Part shown: piece after piece, positions 32,965-41,657 of the stretch
How the letters are laid out: the number at the start of each line of letters is the position of its first letter
How positions within the stretch are numbered: position 1 is the first letter of the stretch
Translations under genes and position numbers: made by a program
Assembly (NCBI GenBank): GCA_039680175.1
Contig: JBDKTO010000025.1
Span: 51,240 to 115,239, forward strand
DNA length: 64,000 nt
Origin: Veillonellales bacterium
GTDB lineage: Bacteria; Bacillota; Negativicutes; JAAYSF01
Direction of reading: 5' to 3'
The notes under the pieces: model-generated
What the model was told of the DNA's origin: nothing
The model's input: only the letters and a program-made list of their open reading frames with translations
Database searches by the model: none

Positions 32965-35152
32965 ATGGAAAACAAGCCCTATTACGATCCGAAGACCAAG
33001 AATCACGATGTTAACAGTCGTAATACCAACAAGCCTAATCGCCTAATCCACGAAAAGAGTCCATATTTACTCCAGCATGCTTATAATCCAGTAGATTGGT
33101 ATCCTTGGGGTGAAGAAGCATTTCAGAAAGCACAGAGGGAGAGTAAGGCTGTGTTTTTGTCCGTGGGCTATTCGTAGTGAAGCTAAAAATGAGTAAAGGA
33201 TGTTACTTTTACCGACATGCCATTGGTGTCATGTTATGGAGCGGGAGTCATTTGAGGATGAGGAAGTTGCGGCCGTGTTGAACCGTGATTTTGTTTCCAT
33301 TAAGGTAGACCGTGAGGAACGTCCGGATGTGGATCATATCTATATGTCTGTTTGTCAGGCAATGACCGGGCAGGGAGGGTGGCCTTTAACAATCGTTATG
33401 ACTCCTGAGAAAAAGCCCTTTTTTGCCGGTACTTATTTTCCTAAAAGCAGCAAATGGGGCAGACCGGGGTTGCTGAATGTTTTATCTGCGATACAGGAAC
33501 GCTGGCGCGATCATCGGCAAAGTATTTTAGATCTTGGGGAAGAAATTGCTGGCATTTTACGCAAGCAGGAGCAAAAGCCGCGTCAAGGTCAATTATCTCC
33601 TAAAATTGTGGAGGATGCTTTTCGGCAATTGGAAGATAGTTTTGAAGTACAATACGGCGGTTTTAGTCCGGCCCCTAAGTTCCCCGCACCGCATAGTATG
33701 ATGTTCTTATTGCGGTATTGGCATCGGACAGGAAATCCTAAGGCGTTGGCAATGGTAGAAAAAACGCTGCAAGCTATGCAGCAGGGTGGGATTTACGATC
33801 ACCTGGGATATGGTTTTGCCAGATATTCGACGGATGAAAAGTGGTTGGTGCCTCATTTCGAAAAAATGTTATATGATAATGCCCTGTTGTGCTGCACGTA
33901 TTTAGAAGCCTATCAGTGTACCGGCAAATCATACTATGCCAGGATAGCCGATGAAATATTAACTTATGTGCTGCGGGATATGACCGATGGGCGGGGAGGT
34001 TTCTATTCGGCGGAAGATGCCGATTCGGAAGGAGAAGAAGGAAAGTTTTACGTTTTCACCAGAGAAGAAATTATGAGTGTCTTAGGCGGAGAGTCAGGAA
34101 AAATATTTTCCGACTATTATCATGTTACTCTTCAAGGCAATTTTGAGCATGGAACCAATATCTTAAATACAATTGACCGGAACACCGGCGATTTTGCCGC
34201 TCAAGTCGGAATGAGTGAGACCGAATGCAATCAGCTATTATGTGATGGACGGGCGAAACTGTTCCAATATCGTGAACAGCGGGTTCATCCCTACAAGGAT
34301 GACAAAATATTGACTGCCTGGAATGGATTGATGATTGCAGCATTTGCCAAGGCAGGCCGGATACTTGATTCGGCTGCTTATGCTGAAGCGGCGCAGCGCG
34401 GACTTGAATTCATCATGGACAAGCTTATTGATGGAGAGGGGCGGCTGCTTGCCCGGTTTCGTCAAGGGGAAGCGGTTCATCCGGCCTATTTGGACGACTA
34501 TGCTTTTTTATTATGGGCGTCATTGGAATTGTATGAGACTGTATTTTCACCGGCTTATCTGAAATGGGCTTTGGAATTGAGTGCTGAAGTGAAACGATTA
34601 TTCTGGGATGAAGCGAATGGAGGATTTTTCTTCTATGGAGATGATGGGGAGCAATTGATTTCCCGGCCGAAAGAATTGTATGATGGCGCTATTCCGTCAG
34701 GAAATTCTGTTGCGGCCCTGGCATTATTAAAGCTGGCGCGAATGACAGAAAACAAGGAACTGATGGATATGGCGGCTCAGCAAATTCGGGCCTTCTCGGC
34801 AGAAGCAGGCAAGTATCCGAAAGCTTTTACCTTTTTTATGATGGCACTGGAATATTATTGGGCGCCATATAAAAAGATTGTTATCGCCGGGTCGAAGGAT
34901 TCCGCTAATACCTGGACGATGCTGACAAGTCCGGGACGGTATTTCTCGCCCAATACCAGCGTGATTTATCATGATACAGACCAACCGGAATTGCTTAGTG
35001 CTATATTGCCGGACGTAAGTCAGCAGCCGGCATTAGAAGGCAGGCCGACTGCCTATATTTGCGAAAATTTTACCTGCCGAGCCCCTGTGACTGATATTAG
35101 CCGTTATCTGCAGGATCTACAGCAGACCGCAAACGCCAATTTTGCACAATAA
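32965..35152 (+). pseudogene. DUF255 thioredoxin-domain protein (YyaL/SSP411 type), interrupted
   Basis: The family's thioredoxin-like N-terminus and (alpha/alpha)6-barrel are both present but in two frames. The first part (32965-33177, start with GGGAGGAAT upstream) ends [10 protein letters not shown] then TAG; the second resumes with TCHWCHVMERESFEDEEVA. In intact relatives GYS and TCHWCH are contiguous. Exactly 40 nt (33175-33214) separate them, bringing in stop codons and a frame shift. The downstream part (from an internal ATG at 33200, 650 residues) is otherwise intact with no further damage, so the break is recent or bypassed. Family function is unclear. Confidence 0.85.
33175..33214 (+). 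other. 40-nt insertion inside the DUF255 gene
   Basis: It begins TAGTGA right after the TCG serine codon and ends ACTTTTACCG before ACA TGC. It contains GTAAAG...CTTTTAC, a weak hairpin, and no obvious terminal repeats. Confidence 0.75.
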
Positions 35153-35175
35153 ATATATTGGTTAAAAATAAAATA

Positions 35176-35226
35176 AATAACAAATGCCCCGAAGTTCAGA
35201 TAATAAACTTCGGGGCATTTGTTATT
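35176..35226. terminator. Bidirectional terminator with 21-bp perfect stem
   Basis: AATAACAAATGCCCCGAAGT(T) pairs with its full complement over 9 nt, between the DUF255 gene and the convergent SEC-C gene. Confidence 0.9.
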
Positions 35227-35291
35227 GTGTGTAACATGAATTTGATGGCATGTTCGTAATAGACACACACCATAAAAAGCGCAAGAACTTA

Positions 35292-35894
35292 TTAATGGCC
35301 GCAGCAATTCTTAAACTTTTTACCGCTGCCGCAGGGACACAAGTCGTTACGGCCTATGCCGCCTGATATTTTTTCTTCGATCTCTCTTTCCAAAGCATCC
35401 TTTTTATCAATTACCGGTGCAAGAATTTCGCAGATAGCCATGGCACTTTTACCGGCCTCAGTAAGTGCGTCGGCTTGCTGCCAAATTTTTTTATTTATGT
35501 TGATATACTCGAGAACAAGTGGATGTTCTATTAATGGTTTTAGCATACTGTCTATTGGCTTGCCTTCAAATTTTGTCTTGTTGTCAATAATAAATAGCAG
35601 ATTCTCTCCTCTTCCCCGAGGCGTAACATCCACCAGCTGCCCGTCGTCATTTACCCATACGGCCCAGAATTCAGCTTCGAGCATAACGTCCGGCCATTCC
35701 CAGATGGCCCAGCCGAATTGGAAGCTGCCACCGTCCTTTAACATCTTGAGGGCAACCATTTCGACGCAGTCTGCATCACTTGCAACCACCGTTTTATTAT
35801 CTACAGGTATATAAACAGGCTGCTCGCCGGGATTAATTTCATAGCAAAGCTTTTCAATTTCTTTGGTCAGCTTTTTTGGTACTCTAATCTTCAT
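35292..35894 (-). CDS. SEC-C motif protein
   Basis: A 200-residue protein. The last 22 residues (GRNDLCPCGSGKKFKNCCGH) are a textbook SEC-C zinc-binding tail as in SecA and many small proteins. The N-terminal domain (residues 1-140) with FQFGWAIWEWPDVMLEAEFW and DDGQLVDVTPR is a common uncharacterised companion. AGGAGGAACAC-type ribosome site on the minus strand. Probably cytoplasmic, perhaps in ribosome or protein-export quality control; that is only association by motif. Confidence 0.85.
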   Translation of the reverse strand: MKIRVPKKLTKEIEKLCYEINPGEQPVYIPVDNKTVVASDADCVEMVALKMLKDGGSFQFGWAIWEWPDVMLEAEFWAVWVNDDGQLVDVTPRGRGENLLFIIDNKTKFEGKPIDSMLKPLIEHPLVLEYININKKIWQQADALTEAGKSAMAICEILAPVIDKKDALEREIEEKISGGIGRNDLCPCGSGKKFKNCCGH

Positions 35895-36046
35895 GTGTTC
35901 CTCCCAATAGTATAATAGGCTTATTATAACAGCAAAAAGGCGGAAAGGAAATAAACCTGCTTAGAATTAGCTTAAGAAATAATTTTTGCAGGATAAACAA
36001 AGAATAGTTATAGGCTTCCTGAAATATATAATGGAGGTGGGTATTT

Positions 36047-36148
36047 ATGGGAAAAGTTATGTCGGAAGAAACAAAAGTAAAATTAGCCAATGACCTAGGT
36101 TTTGGCGATAAAGTAGCAGATGGTGACTGGTATGAAGTAACCATATAA
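36047..36148 (+). CDS. Truncated spore-protein-like paralogue (N-terminal half)
   Basis: A 33-residue ORF (GKVMSEETKVKLANDLGFGD...) with GGAGGTGGG upstream. It matches the first half of the 66-residue protein at 36232 and then stops after VT. The 5' untranslated region is duplicated too (ATAGGCTTCC and GGAGGTGG shared), so it is a tandem-duplicate relic. Confidence 0.65.
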   Translation: MGKVMSEETKVKLANDLGFGDKVADGDWYEVTI

Positions 36149-36231
36149 CCTTTTTTAACAGAATAGCTTTTGATATAACGGCAAATACTATACATAGGCT
36201 TCCAAAAATTATAGATGGAGGTGGCTAATGT

Positions 36232-36432
36232 ATGGGTAAAGTAATGTCCGAAGAAACAAAACAGAAATTAGCAAATGATCTTGGATTTGGTGATAGAACG
36301 GCAGATGGTGATTGGAGTGATGTTACCACGGGTGAAGTTGGCTCGATGGTTAGAGAAGCTATCAGGCGTGGTGAACAGGCGATATCGGACGAAGCAAAGG
36401 TTAATGGTGCAGTTCATCAAAATGCTAAATAA
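36232..36432 (+). CDS. Alpha/beta-type small acid-soluble spore protein-like
   Basis: A 66-residue protein: GKVMSEETKQKLANDLGFGD, then DWSDVTTGEVGSMVREAIRR. The spaced LANDLGF and TTGEVGSMVREAIRRG resemble the two conserved halves of alpha/beta-type SASPs (E-L-G... and G-x-V-G-G-x-M-V-x), though GG is replaced by GS. It would coat DNA in spores. It is flanked by a 5' fragment paralogue at 36047 and a 3' fragment paralogue at 38331. GGAGGTGG precedes the ATG. Confidence 0.7.
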   Translation: MGKVMSEETKQKLANDLGFGDRTADGDWSDVTTGEVGSMVREAIRRGEQAISDEAKVNGAVHQNAK

Positions 36433-36437
36433 ATGAA

Positions 36438-36474
36438 AAAATGCCCTGAGTTTTTAAAAATTCAGGGCATTTTG
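36438..36474 (+). terminator. Rho-independent terminator
   Basis: AAAATGCCCTGA pairs perfectly with TCAGGGCATTTT. Confidence 0.85.
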
Positions 36475-36614
36475 TTGTCGCATGATGATGCTTTACGCAA
36501 AATGTTGTACTTGGCGTCGAATAATATCGTCAAAAAATGGACGCAGCGTTATCGGGATTAGGATATGGTTTTGAACCACTTAGCTATACTTTTTGAGGAT
36601 CGTTACGCAGGTTA

Positions 36615-36724
36615 ATTGCCCCTTTAAAGTGGGATTTCCCAGGCAAGACGGAAGCATTCACGCTTTCACGCTAACGCGTGCATACTTCTGTCCCGCCCAG
36701 GAAAGAGATAGAACAAGGGGCAAT
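36615..36724. other. Structured 110-bp element with 10-bp terminal inverted repeats
   Basis: ATTGCCCCTT (36615-36624) is repeated inverted as AAGGGGCAAT (36715-36724). Inside, GACGGAAG...CTTCTGTC, GGC...GCC and CACG...CGTG pair as a nested stem. It could be a small RNA, a REP/MITE-like element or a riboswitch-like leader. The 36475-36823 interval holds no gene. Confidence 0.5.
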
Positions 36725-36823
36725 GAATAAAAATATTTTTAACAAAGTCACTATTTCTTGTCGTAAGGAAATTCAAGTTACACAAAATTATCCGCAGACC
36801 CAACTATTTAGTAAACGTTAAGT

Positions 36824-37399
36824 TTATAGATTTCCTTTTAGACCAATTTCTTTAGCATTCTCTCTCATACCAAGAATTGTTTCCTGAATCATATAATTGA
36901 GATCAGCATCTAAAAGTTTGCATCCTTTTTCAATTATTGATCGATTAACTCCCTCAGCAAAACTTGACTGCTTATATTTTTTCTTTACTGATTTAACTTC
37001 TAAATCCAGTATGCTTTTAGATGGTCGAACAAGACAAGCTGCTGTAATAAGTCCTGTTAATTCATCGATTGTATATAGTATTTTTTCCATTTTGTTTTGA
37101 GGTTCTATATCAGAACATATTCCGTAACCATGACTGCAAATGGCATGAATATATTCCTCAGCTATATCTCTAGCCCTCAATATCTCTGCTGCTTTTTGAC
37201 AGTGTTCTTCAGGGTATTTTTCATAGTCCAAATCATGTAAAAGACCCACTATACCCCATTTTTCAACATCTTTGCCATCAATTTCCGCAAAATGCTTCAT
37301 AACAGCTTCAACAGCAAGCGCATGTTTTTGTAATGCGGTGGTTTTAGTATATTCCGTTAATAGATCCCAAGCTTCCTGTCGTGTAAGTTCTTTGTCCAT
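36824..37399 (-). CDS. HD-domain phosphohydrolase-like protein
   Basis: A 191-residue protein from the ATG at 37399 (AAAGGGAG upstream on the minus strand); the frame is open further upstream but without ribosome site. HD motif: ALAVEAVMKHFAE, GLLHDLDYEKYPEEH, and the third histidine in ICSHGYG. These small HD proteins are metal-dependent phosphohydrolases of unknown substrate, often called hydrolases. It lies downstream of azlD and could be co-transcribed with it. Confidence 0.85.
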   Translation of the reverse strand: MDKELTRQEAWDLLTEYTKTTALQKHALAVEAVMKHFAEIDGKDVEKWGIVGLLHDLDYEKYPEEHCQKAAEILRARDIAEEYIHAICSHGYGICSDIEPQNKMEKILYTIDELTGLITAACLVRPSKSILDLEVKSVKKKYKQSSFAEGVNRSIIEKGCKLLDADLNYMIQETILGMRENAKEIGLKGNL

Positions 37400-37443
37400 A
37401 TTAATTCTCCCTTTTAAAATATAATTTGATATATTTTGATATA

Positions 37444-37782
37444 TTATGTGACAAAAACAAATTGTACTAACATCATATAAATTATTGTACCTAAGAAAAT
37501 ACATGCTAAAGCATTTTTCTTCCAAAAATAAAAGATAAGTATACATAAAATTGAAAGTATCTCTGGTAACCCATAGGAGCCTGAAAAGAAAGACATATCT
37601 TTTAAACAATAAATTACTAATAAACCGATTACGGCGGAAGGTAATACTTTACCTAGATATTGGATGTAGGTTGGCGGTGTTTTATTTGCAGGAAACAGTA
37701 TAAAAGGTAAAAATCTTGTAGTTACAGTTCCTAAGACAACCGTAATAATTATTAGGATGCTTTGCCCTAAAGTCATGGTCAT
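37444..37782 (-). CDS. azlD: AzlD-like branched-chain amino-acid export subunit
   Basis: A 112-residue integral membrane protein with about four hydrophobic helices and the family segment [40 protein letters not shown]. AzlD works with AzlC to export branched-chain amino acids. It overlaps the AzlC fragment by 4 nt, as in intact azlCD operons. Since the AzlC partner here is cut to its C-terminal third, the pump is probably not functional. Confidence 0.85.
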   Translation of the reverse strand: MTMTLGQSILIIITVVLGTVTTRFLPFILFPANKTPPTYIQYLGKVLPSAVIGLLVIYCLKDMSFFSGSYGLPEILSILCILIFYFWKKNALACIFLGTIIYMMLVQFVFVT

Positions 37783-38015
37783 TTTGCCATCGATCTACTT
37801 TCAGAATGATTTTTTAATATGGTAAGGTTCAATATTATAAGGATCATTGCCGGAATCATGAATTTGTTCGGTCCAAAAATCAATAAGCAAATAACTGAGG
37901 ATAATATCCCGACGCAAGACGGTAAATGATTTTTTGATTCATTCCACTGGCTTAGAAAAATGACTACGAATAATGCAGTTAAAACAAAGTCAATCCCTTT
38001 TTTTCTTTCCCACAT
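37779..38015 (-). pseudogene. azlC: AzlC C-terminal fragment
   Basis: Only 78 residues remain of a protein normally about 230 long: GIDFVLTALFVVIFLSQWNE, then VICLLIFGPNKFMIPAMILI. The frame runs open but non-homologous upstream of about 38012, where the sequence switches to the remnant of a regulator on the other strand. The N-terminal two thirds and the promoter are gone. Confidence 0.8.
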
Positions 38016-38276
38016 TTTACAAGTAATCCTACTCGTAACTTTGAAATGTTTCGTATAGAATTAGACCCTCATTCATCAAATGAATCTATTGGGCATTCGG
38101 AAAAATCTCAGGAATATATTTATGTTTCCAGCGGGGATCTGCTTTTAAAAACGAAGGGAAAAGAATACACACTATTAGAAGGGGATTCAATCTACTTTGA
38201 TTCCTCTGTGCATCATGCTTATATTAATAAGCATGACAAGTTACTTACCTGTGTTATAATTAACTATTATCCTTAA
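38016..38276 (+). pseudogene. C-terminal cupin fragment of an XRE-cupin regulator
   Basis: The frame is open from about 38013, with TRNFEMFRIELDPHSSNESI and EYIYVSSGDLLLKTKGKEYT, GDSIYFDSSVHHAYIN, the cupin half of HTH-cupin regulators. No helix-turn-helix and no ribosome site remain; the first ATG is 38046. Such regulators are commonly divergent from azlCD, so a single deletion probably removed both 5' ends. Confidence 0.75.
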
Positions 38277-38330
38277 AAGTGGGATAGTGGAGCAGTCATG
38301 GTCATCGTGATTTAAATAAAAAAGGGTTAT

Positions 38331-38498
38331 GTGCGAACATATCACTGGAGCGACGTGACGACAGGCGAAGTCGGTTCGATGGTGAGAGAAGCCATCAAGC
38401 GCGGCAGCGAAGCTGTTGCAAAAGAAACGCAAGTTGAAAATGGTTTAGCACATCAGAACTGCAAAATAAATAAGAGCCAGAAAGTCTGTTTATTCTAG
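38331..38498 (+). pseudogene. Spore-protein-like fragment (C-terminal half)
   Basis: The frame reads HWSDVTTGEVGSMVREAIKR then GSEAVAKETQVENGLAHQNC, matching residues 28-64 of the protein at 36232. The N-terminal half is missing and no good start is seen (GTG 38331 lacks a ribosome site). It ends in a terminator. Confidence 0.7.
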
Positions 38499-38520
38499 AC
38501 TTTTTGGCTCTGTTTCTTTT
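38473..38520 (+). terminator. Rho-independent terminator
   Basis: AGAGCCA and AAGTCT pair with AGACTT and TGGCTCT; followed by GTTTCTTTTT. Confidence 0.75.
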
Positions 38521-38594
38521 TACAGTAACCTTGAAATCCAAGTTCTTATTAGTATAATTAAGGGGGTACACAATATAACATTGCATCGGAGCGG

Positions 38595-38621
38595 AATCAG
38601 GGTACTTTTACTCTGATTTTT
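38595..38621 (+). terminator. Short hairpin with T-run
   Basis: AATCAG pairs with CTGATT, followed by TTTG. It lies in the 200-bp leader of the next gene; it might be an attenuator. Confidence 0.4.
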
Positions 38622-38695
38622 GCGAGTGCCGATCTTATCGCCATTGCCGCTGTTTTATGGTAAAGTAATAGAGAGCTTTATTAGGGGGTGAACAT

Positions 38696-39463
38696 GTGCT
38701 GAAACGGATTGTTGCATTGGTTATTGTATTAACGGTTACCGCCTCCAGCGTATTTGCCGCTTCGCCGTTAGAACGTGAGATCAATAACGATATCAGGGGA
38801 TTTGATGGCCGGGTCGGAATTTATGCAAAAAATTTGCGAACCGGTAAGGTGATTGATTATCATAAAGATGAAATTTTTCCTACTGCTTCTACCAGTAAGC
38901 TGGTGGTGGCTCTTGCTGCTTATAAATATTTATACAACAGAGCGGATGGTGAGAAGAAGGAATTGTATGACTCTGATGTCAAATACATGCTGACAATCAG
39001 CGACAATGCTTCTTTTGATGAACTGCTGAGCGAAATTAGTTTGTATAAACCGGATGCCTTAAAAAAGGTGGCTCAGGATTTACGGCTCAAGCAGACGCAG
39101 ATACATAGTGAGGAAGCTTTTCAGCGGTATCAATACCATAGTGTGACGACTCCCTATGAGATGTCTAAGGTGTTTGAAAATATTTACCGGGAGAAATATT
39201 TAGACAGAGAGAAGTCAAAGGTTCTAAAGGATGAGCTTGCCAATACCATTTTTCATGATGAAATACCCCGCTACATGCTGACGCCGGTAATGCATAAAGT
39301 CGGTGAGCTGGATGATGTATTATGTGATGTCGGTGTGGTAGACGATGGCAGAGATCCAATTTTGATTAGCGCCTACACTGTCACCGGCAATTCGGAACAA
39401 TACGCCAGCGATTTTATCGCCGGGATATCGGCAAAACTTTATAATGCATTACGACGGAAATAA
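38696..39463 (+). CDS. Secreted serine hydrolase, class A beta-lactamase/PBP-related
   Basis: A 255-residue exported protein starting at GTG (38696; AGGGGGTG 6 nt upstream; the ATG two bases earlier runs into a stop). Signal peptide LKRIVALVIVLTVTASSVFA. It has the S-x-x-K motif (STSK in FPTASTSKLVVALAAY) and an SDN motif (LTISDNASFDELL); the third box, normally K-T/S-G, is HKVGE (MHKVGELDDVLCDVGVV). The fold is that of class A beta-lactamases, but the altered KTG box makes a role in cell-wall processing as likely as beta-lactam hydrolysis. Confidence 0.8.
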   Translation: MLKRIVALVIVLTVTASSVFAASPLEREINNDIRGFDGRVGIYAKNLRTGKVIDYHKDEIFPTASTSKLVVALAAYKYLYNRADGEKKELYDSDVKYMLTISDNASFDELLSEISLYKPDALKKVAQDLRLKQTQIHSEEAFQRYQYHSVTTPYEMSKVFENIYREKYLDREKSKVLKDELANTIFHDEIPRYMLTPVMHKVGELDDVLCDVGVVDDGRDPILISAYTVTGNSEQYASDFIAGISAKLYNALRRK

Positions 39464-39470
39464 TTAATTG

Positions 39471-39503
39471 GCGGGACTTATGGGGAGTTCTGCTTTTTTT
39501 TTT
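39471..39503 (+). terminator. Rho-independent terminator
   Basis: GCGGGACT pairs with AGTTCTGC (one G-T), followed by ten T residues. Confidence 0.8.
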
Positions 39504-39604
39504 GTGCCTGAAGACCTATTTATCTTTAGGAAAAAGTGATTTAAAATAGAGACAGTCCCAGTACAGGCATGCGTATGTGTGGCGAGATAGAGGGGGTGGA
39601 TAAT

Positions 39605-40645
39605 TTGTCAGCAATAGAGAACATAATCCACAAGGCGGAAACACGGCATCAGCTTGCAAAGACTGAAATCGTTGTACTGTTAACAGATCAGGATAGCAGC
39701 GCCGCCTTATTTGCTGCAGCAGATCACGTCAGGCATCGGTATGTCGGCGATGAGGTTCACTTGCGGGGATTGATTGAATTTTCTAATATTTGTAAGCAAA
39801 ATTGCTGTTATTGTGGCCTTAGGCGGGATAATGCAAAGATAAAACGCTACCGGCTGCAGCCGGATACGATAGTTGAGTTCGCGGCAAAGGCGAAATCTTA
39901 TGGCTATAAAACAGTCGTACTGCAATCCGGTGAGGATATGTTTTATACTGTTCCGGTACTGGAACAGCTGATCAGAGAAATTAAAAAACTGGATTTGGCG
40001 ATTACACTGAGTATTGGCGAAAAAACCCGCGAAGAATACAAAGCATACCGGGCTGCCGGTGCGGATCGGTATTTACTCCGGATTGAAACCACAGATGAAG
40101 CCTTATATCACTCGCTGCATCCGGGCATGAGCCTGGCGAATCGAAAACGCTGTCTGGAAGATTTAAAGGAGCTTGGCTACGAAGTAGGAACGGGCTGCCT
40201 TGTCGGCCTGCCGGGACAGACGATGGAATCTTTGGCCGGGGATATCCTTTTTTTTCAAGAAATTGCGGCGGATATGATAGGATTAGGACCTTTTATTCCC
40301 AATCAGGATACACCGCTGCATGATCAGCCGGGAGGTTCTTTTGAGATCAGCTTAAAAGTGATGGCAATTACCAGGCTCTTGATGCCTGATATCAATATTC
40401 CGGCAACGACGGCTATGGAGACGCTGAATAGTCAGGGACGCATGATTGCGTTGCAAAGCGGCGCCAACGTGGTTATGCCAAACGTAACGGAAGGAGAATA
40501 TCGCCGGCTGTATGCTTTGTACCCCGGGAAAATTTGCCTGAATGATACTCCGGCTCGCTGCCGCAGCTGCATTGGCGGTAAAATTCGCAGTATCGGGCGT
40601 ACCATATCCCAGGGATATGGCGGCCATAAGAAGGCAGGGGTGTGA
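39605..40645 (+). CDS. hydE: [FeFe]-hydrogenase maturation radical SAM enzyme HydE
   Basis: About 346 residues. The radical-SAM triad is C63-x3-C67-x2-C70 (CKQNCCYCGLR); then YKTVVLQSGED, LSIGEKTREEYKAYRAAGAD and RYLLRIETT as in HydE. It acts in building the dithiolate bridge of the H-cluster. I prefer the TTG at 39605, which has AGGGGGTGG 5 nt upstream, over an ATG at 39569 without ribosome site. HydF and HydG are not adjacent. Late cysteines (CRSC near the end) are present as in several homologues. Confidence 0.9.
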   Translation: MSAIENIIHKAETRHQLAKTEIVVLLTDQDSSAALFAAADHVRHRYVGDEVHLRGLIEFSNICKQNCCYCGLRRDNAKIKRYRLQPDTIVEFAAKAKSYGYKTVVLQSGEDMFYTVPVLEQLIREIKKLDLAITLSIGEKTREEYKAYRAAGADRYLLRIETTDEALYHSLHPGMSLANRKRCLEDLKELGYEVGTGCLVGLPGQTMESLAGDILFFQEIAADMIGLGPFIPNQDTPLHDQPGGSFEISLKVMAITRLLMPDINIPATTAMETLNSQGRMIALQSGANVVMPNVTEGEYRRLYALYPGKICLNDTPARCRSCIGGKIRSIGRTISQGYGGHKKAGV

Positions 40646-40871
40646 ATGCCGATAGGTTATTTTTAGCTCTGCTGATTTATCAGCCGGAGCACTTCGTTTT
40701 GCAGGTCATGCTGCGTCAAGAAGTGGTAATTCGCTGTTTCCATGAATAGGTAGACAAAATTACCCTAAAAGTGCTAAAATTCTAATATAGTTCCACCTGA
40801 TGTTTTTAAATAAAATCGTGCAATAAATTGTTTTTTATTGAATCTAGATTAGACAGTAGGGGGCCTGGAGA

Positions 40872-41657
40872 TTGGAAAAATCCACAGTAATCGGCGTTGT
40901 GCTTGGATTTTCGGCGGTCGGTTTTGGCATGGCTCTTAAGGGAGCTAGTATGTCGGTACTGATTAATCCGGCAGCATTTTTGATTATTATTGCCGGAACA
41001 GCAGCTTGTTTGTTTAATGGTTTTCCCATGGAGCAGCTAAAGCCATTTCCTAGTTTGGTCAAGGAATTGTTCAAAAAGAAAGAGTTAGTATCTAAAACGG
41101 AGCTGTTGCCGCTGTTTGTAGAACTATCCCAAACTGCCCGCCGGGAAGGCATTTTGGCTTTGGAAAGCCGGGTGGAGGAAATTCGCGATCCGTTTTTGAA
41201 GAATGGTCTAAGTATGGTTATCGACGGCTTGGATCCCGAATTTGTCGGCGATGTATTGGATGCTGAAATTGAAAGTATGGAAGAACGTCATCGCAATGGT
41301 GTCCTTATTTTTTCCCAGGCAGGCACATATGCGCCGACTCTGGGAGTGCTGGGTGCGGTTGTTGGTTTAATCGCGGCCTTGGGCAATCTGGATGATATCG
41401 AAAAACTGGGCCATTCGATTGCGGCGGCATTTGTGGCTACCTTGCTGGGTATATTCACCGGATATGTAATTTGGCATCCCTTTGCCAATAAATTAAAACT
41501 GCTGTCCAAGAAAGAAGCGGAAATCAAAAAAATGATGATCGAAGGAATTTTATCCCTTCAGGCCGGTGATTCACCGACTGCGATTGAAGCCAAGCTGCTG
41601 GTATTTATTCCTTTGAAGGAGCGTGCGCAATTAAAGCCTAAAACGGAGGAACCCTAA
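40872..41657 (+). CDS. motA: Flagellar motor stator protein MotA
   Basis: A 261-residue inner-membrane protein starting at TTG (40872, GGAG upstream). Four transmembrane helices, with the cytoplasmic loop between TM2 and TM3 carrying charged motor residues (TARREGILALESR, GLDPEFVGDVLDAEIESMEE) and GTYAPTLGVLGAVVGLIAAL as TM3. With MotB it forms the ion channel driving flagellar rotation. Its stop overlaps the MotB ATG by one base. Confidence 0.95.
   Translation: MEKSTVIGVVLGFSAVGFGMALKGASMSVLINPAAFLIIIAGTAACLFNGFPMEQLKPFPSLVKELFKKKELVSKTELLPLFVELSQTARREGILALESRVEEIRDPFLKNGLSMVIDGLDPEFVGDVLDAEIESMEERHRNGVLIFSQAGTYAPTLGVLGAVVGLIAALGNLDDIEKLGHSIAAAFVATLLGIFTGYVIWHPFANKLKLLSKKEAEIKKMMIEGILSLQAGDSPTAIEAKLLVFIPLKERAQLKPKTEEP

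Noticed and set aside
33175..33214. Programmed translational bypassing
   Set aside because: Although a stop follows the last codon directly, take-off and landing codons do not match and no strong hairpin is present; kept only as an unlikely option.
36615..36724. Integron attC site
   Set aside because: Lacks the RYYYAAC and GTTRRRY core sites at its ends.
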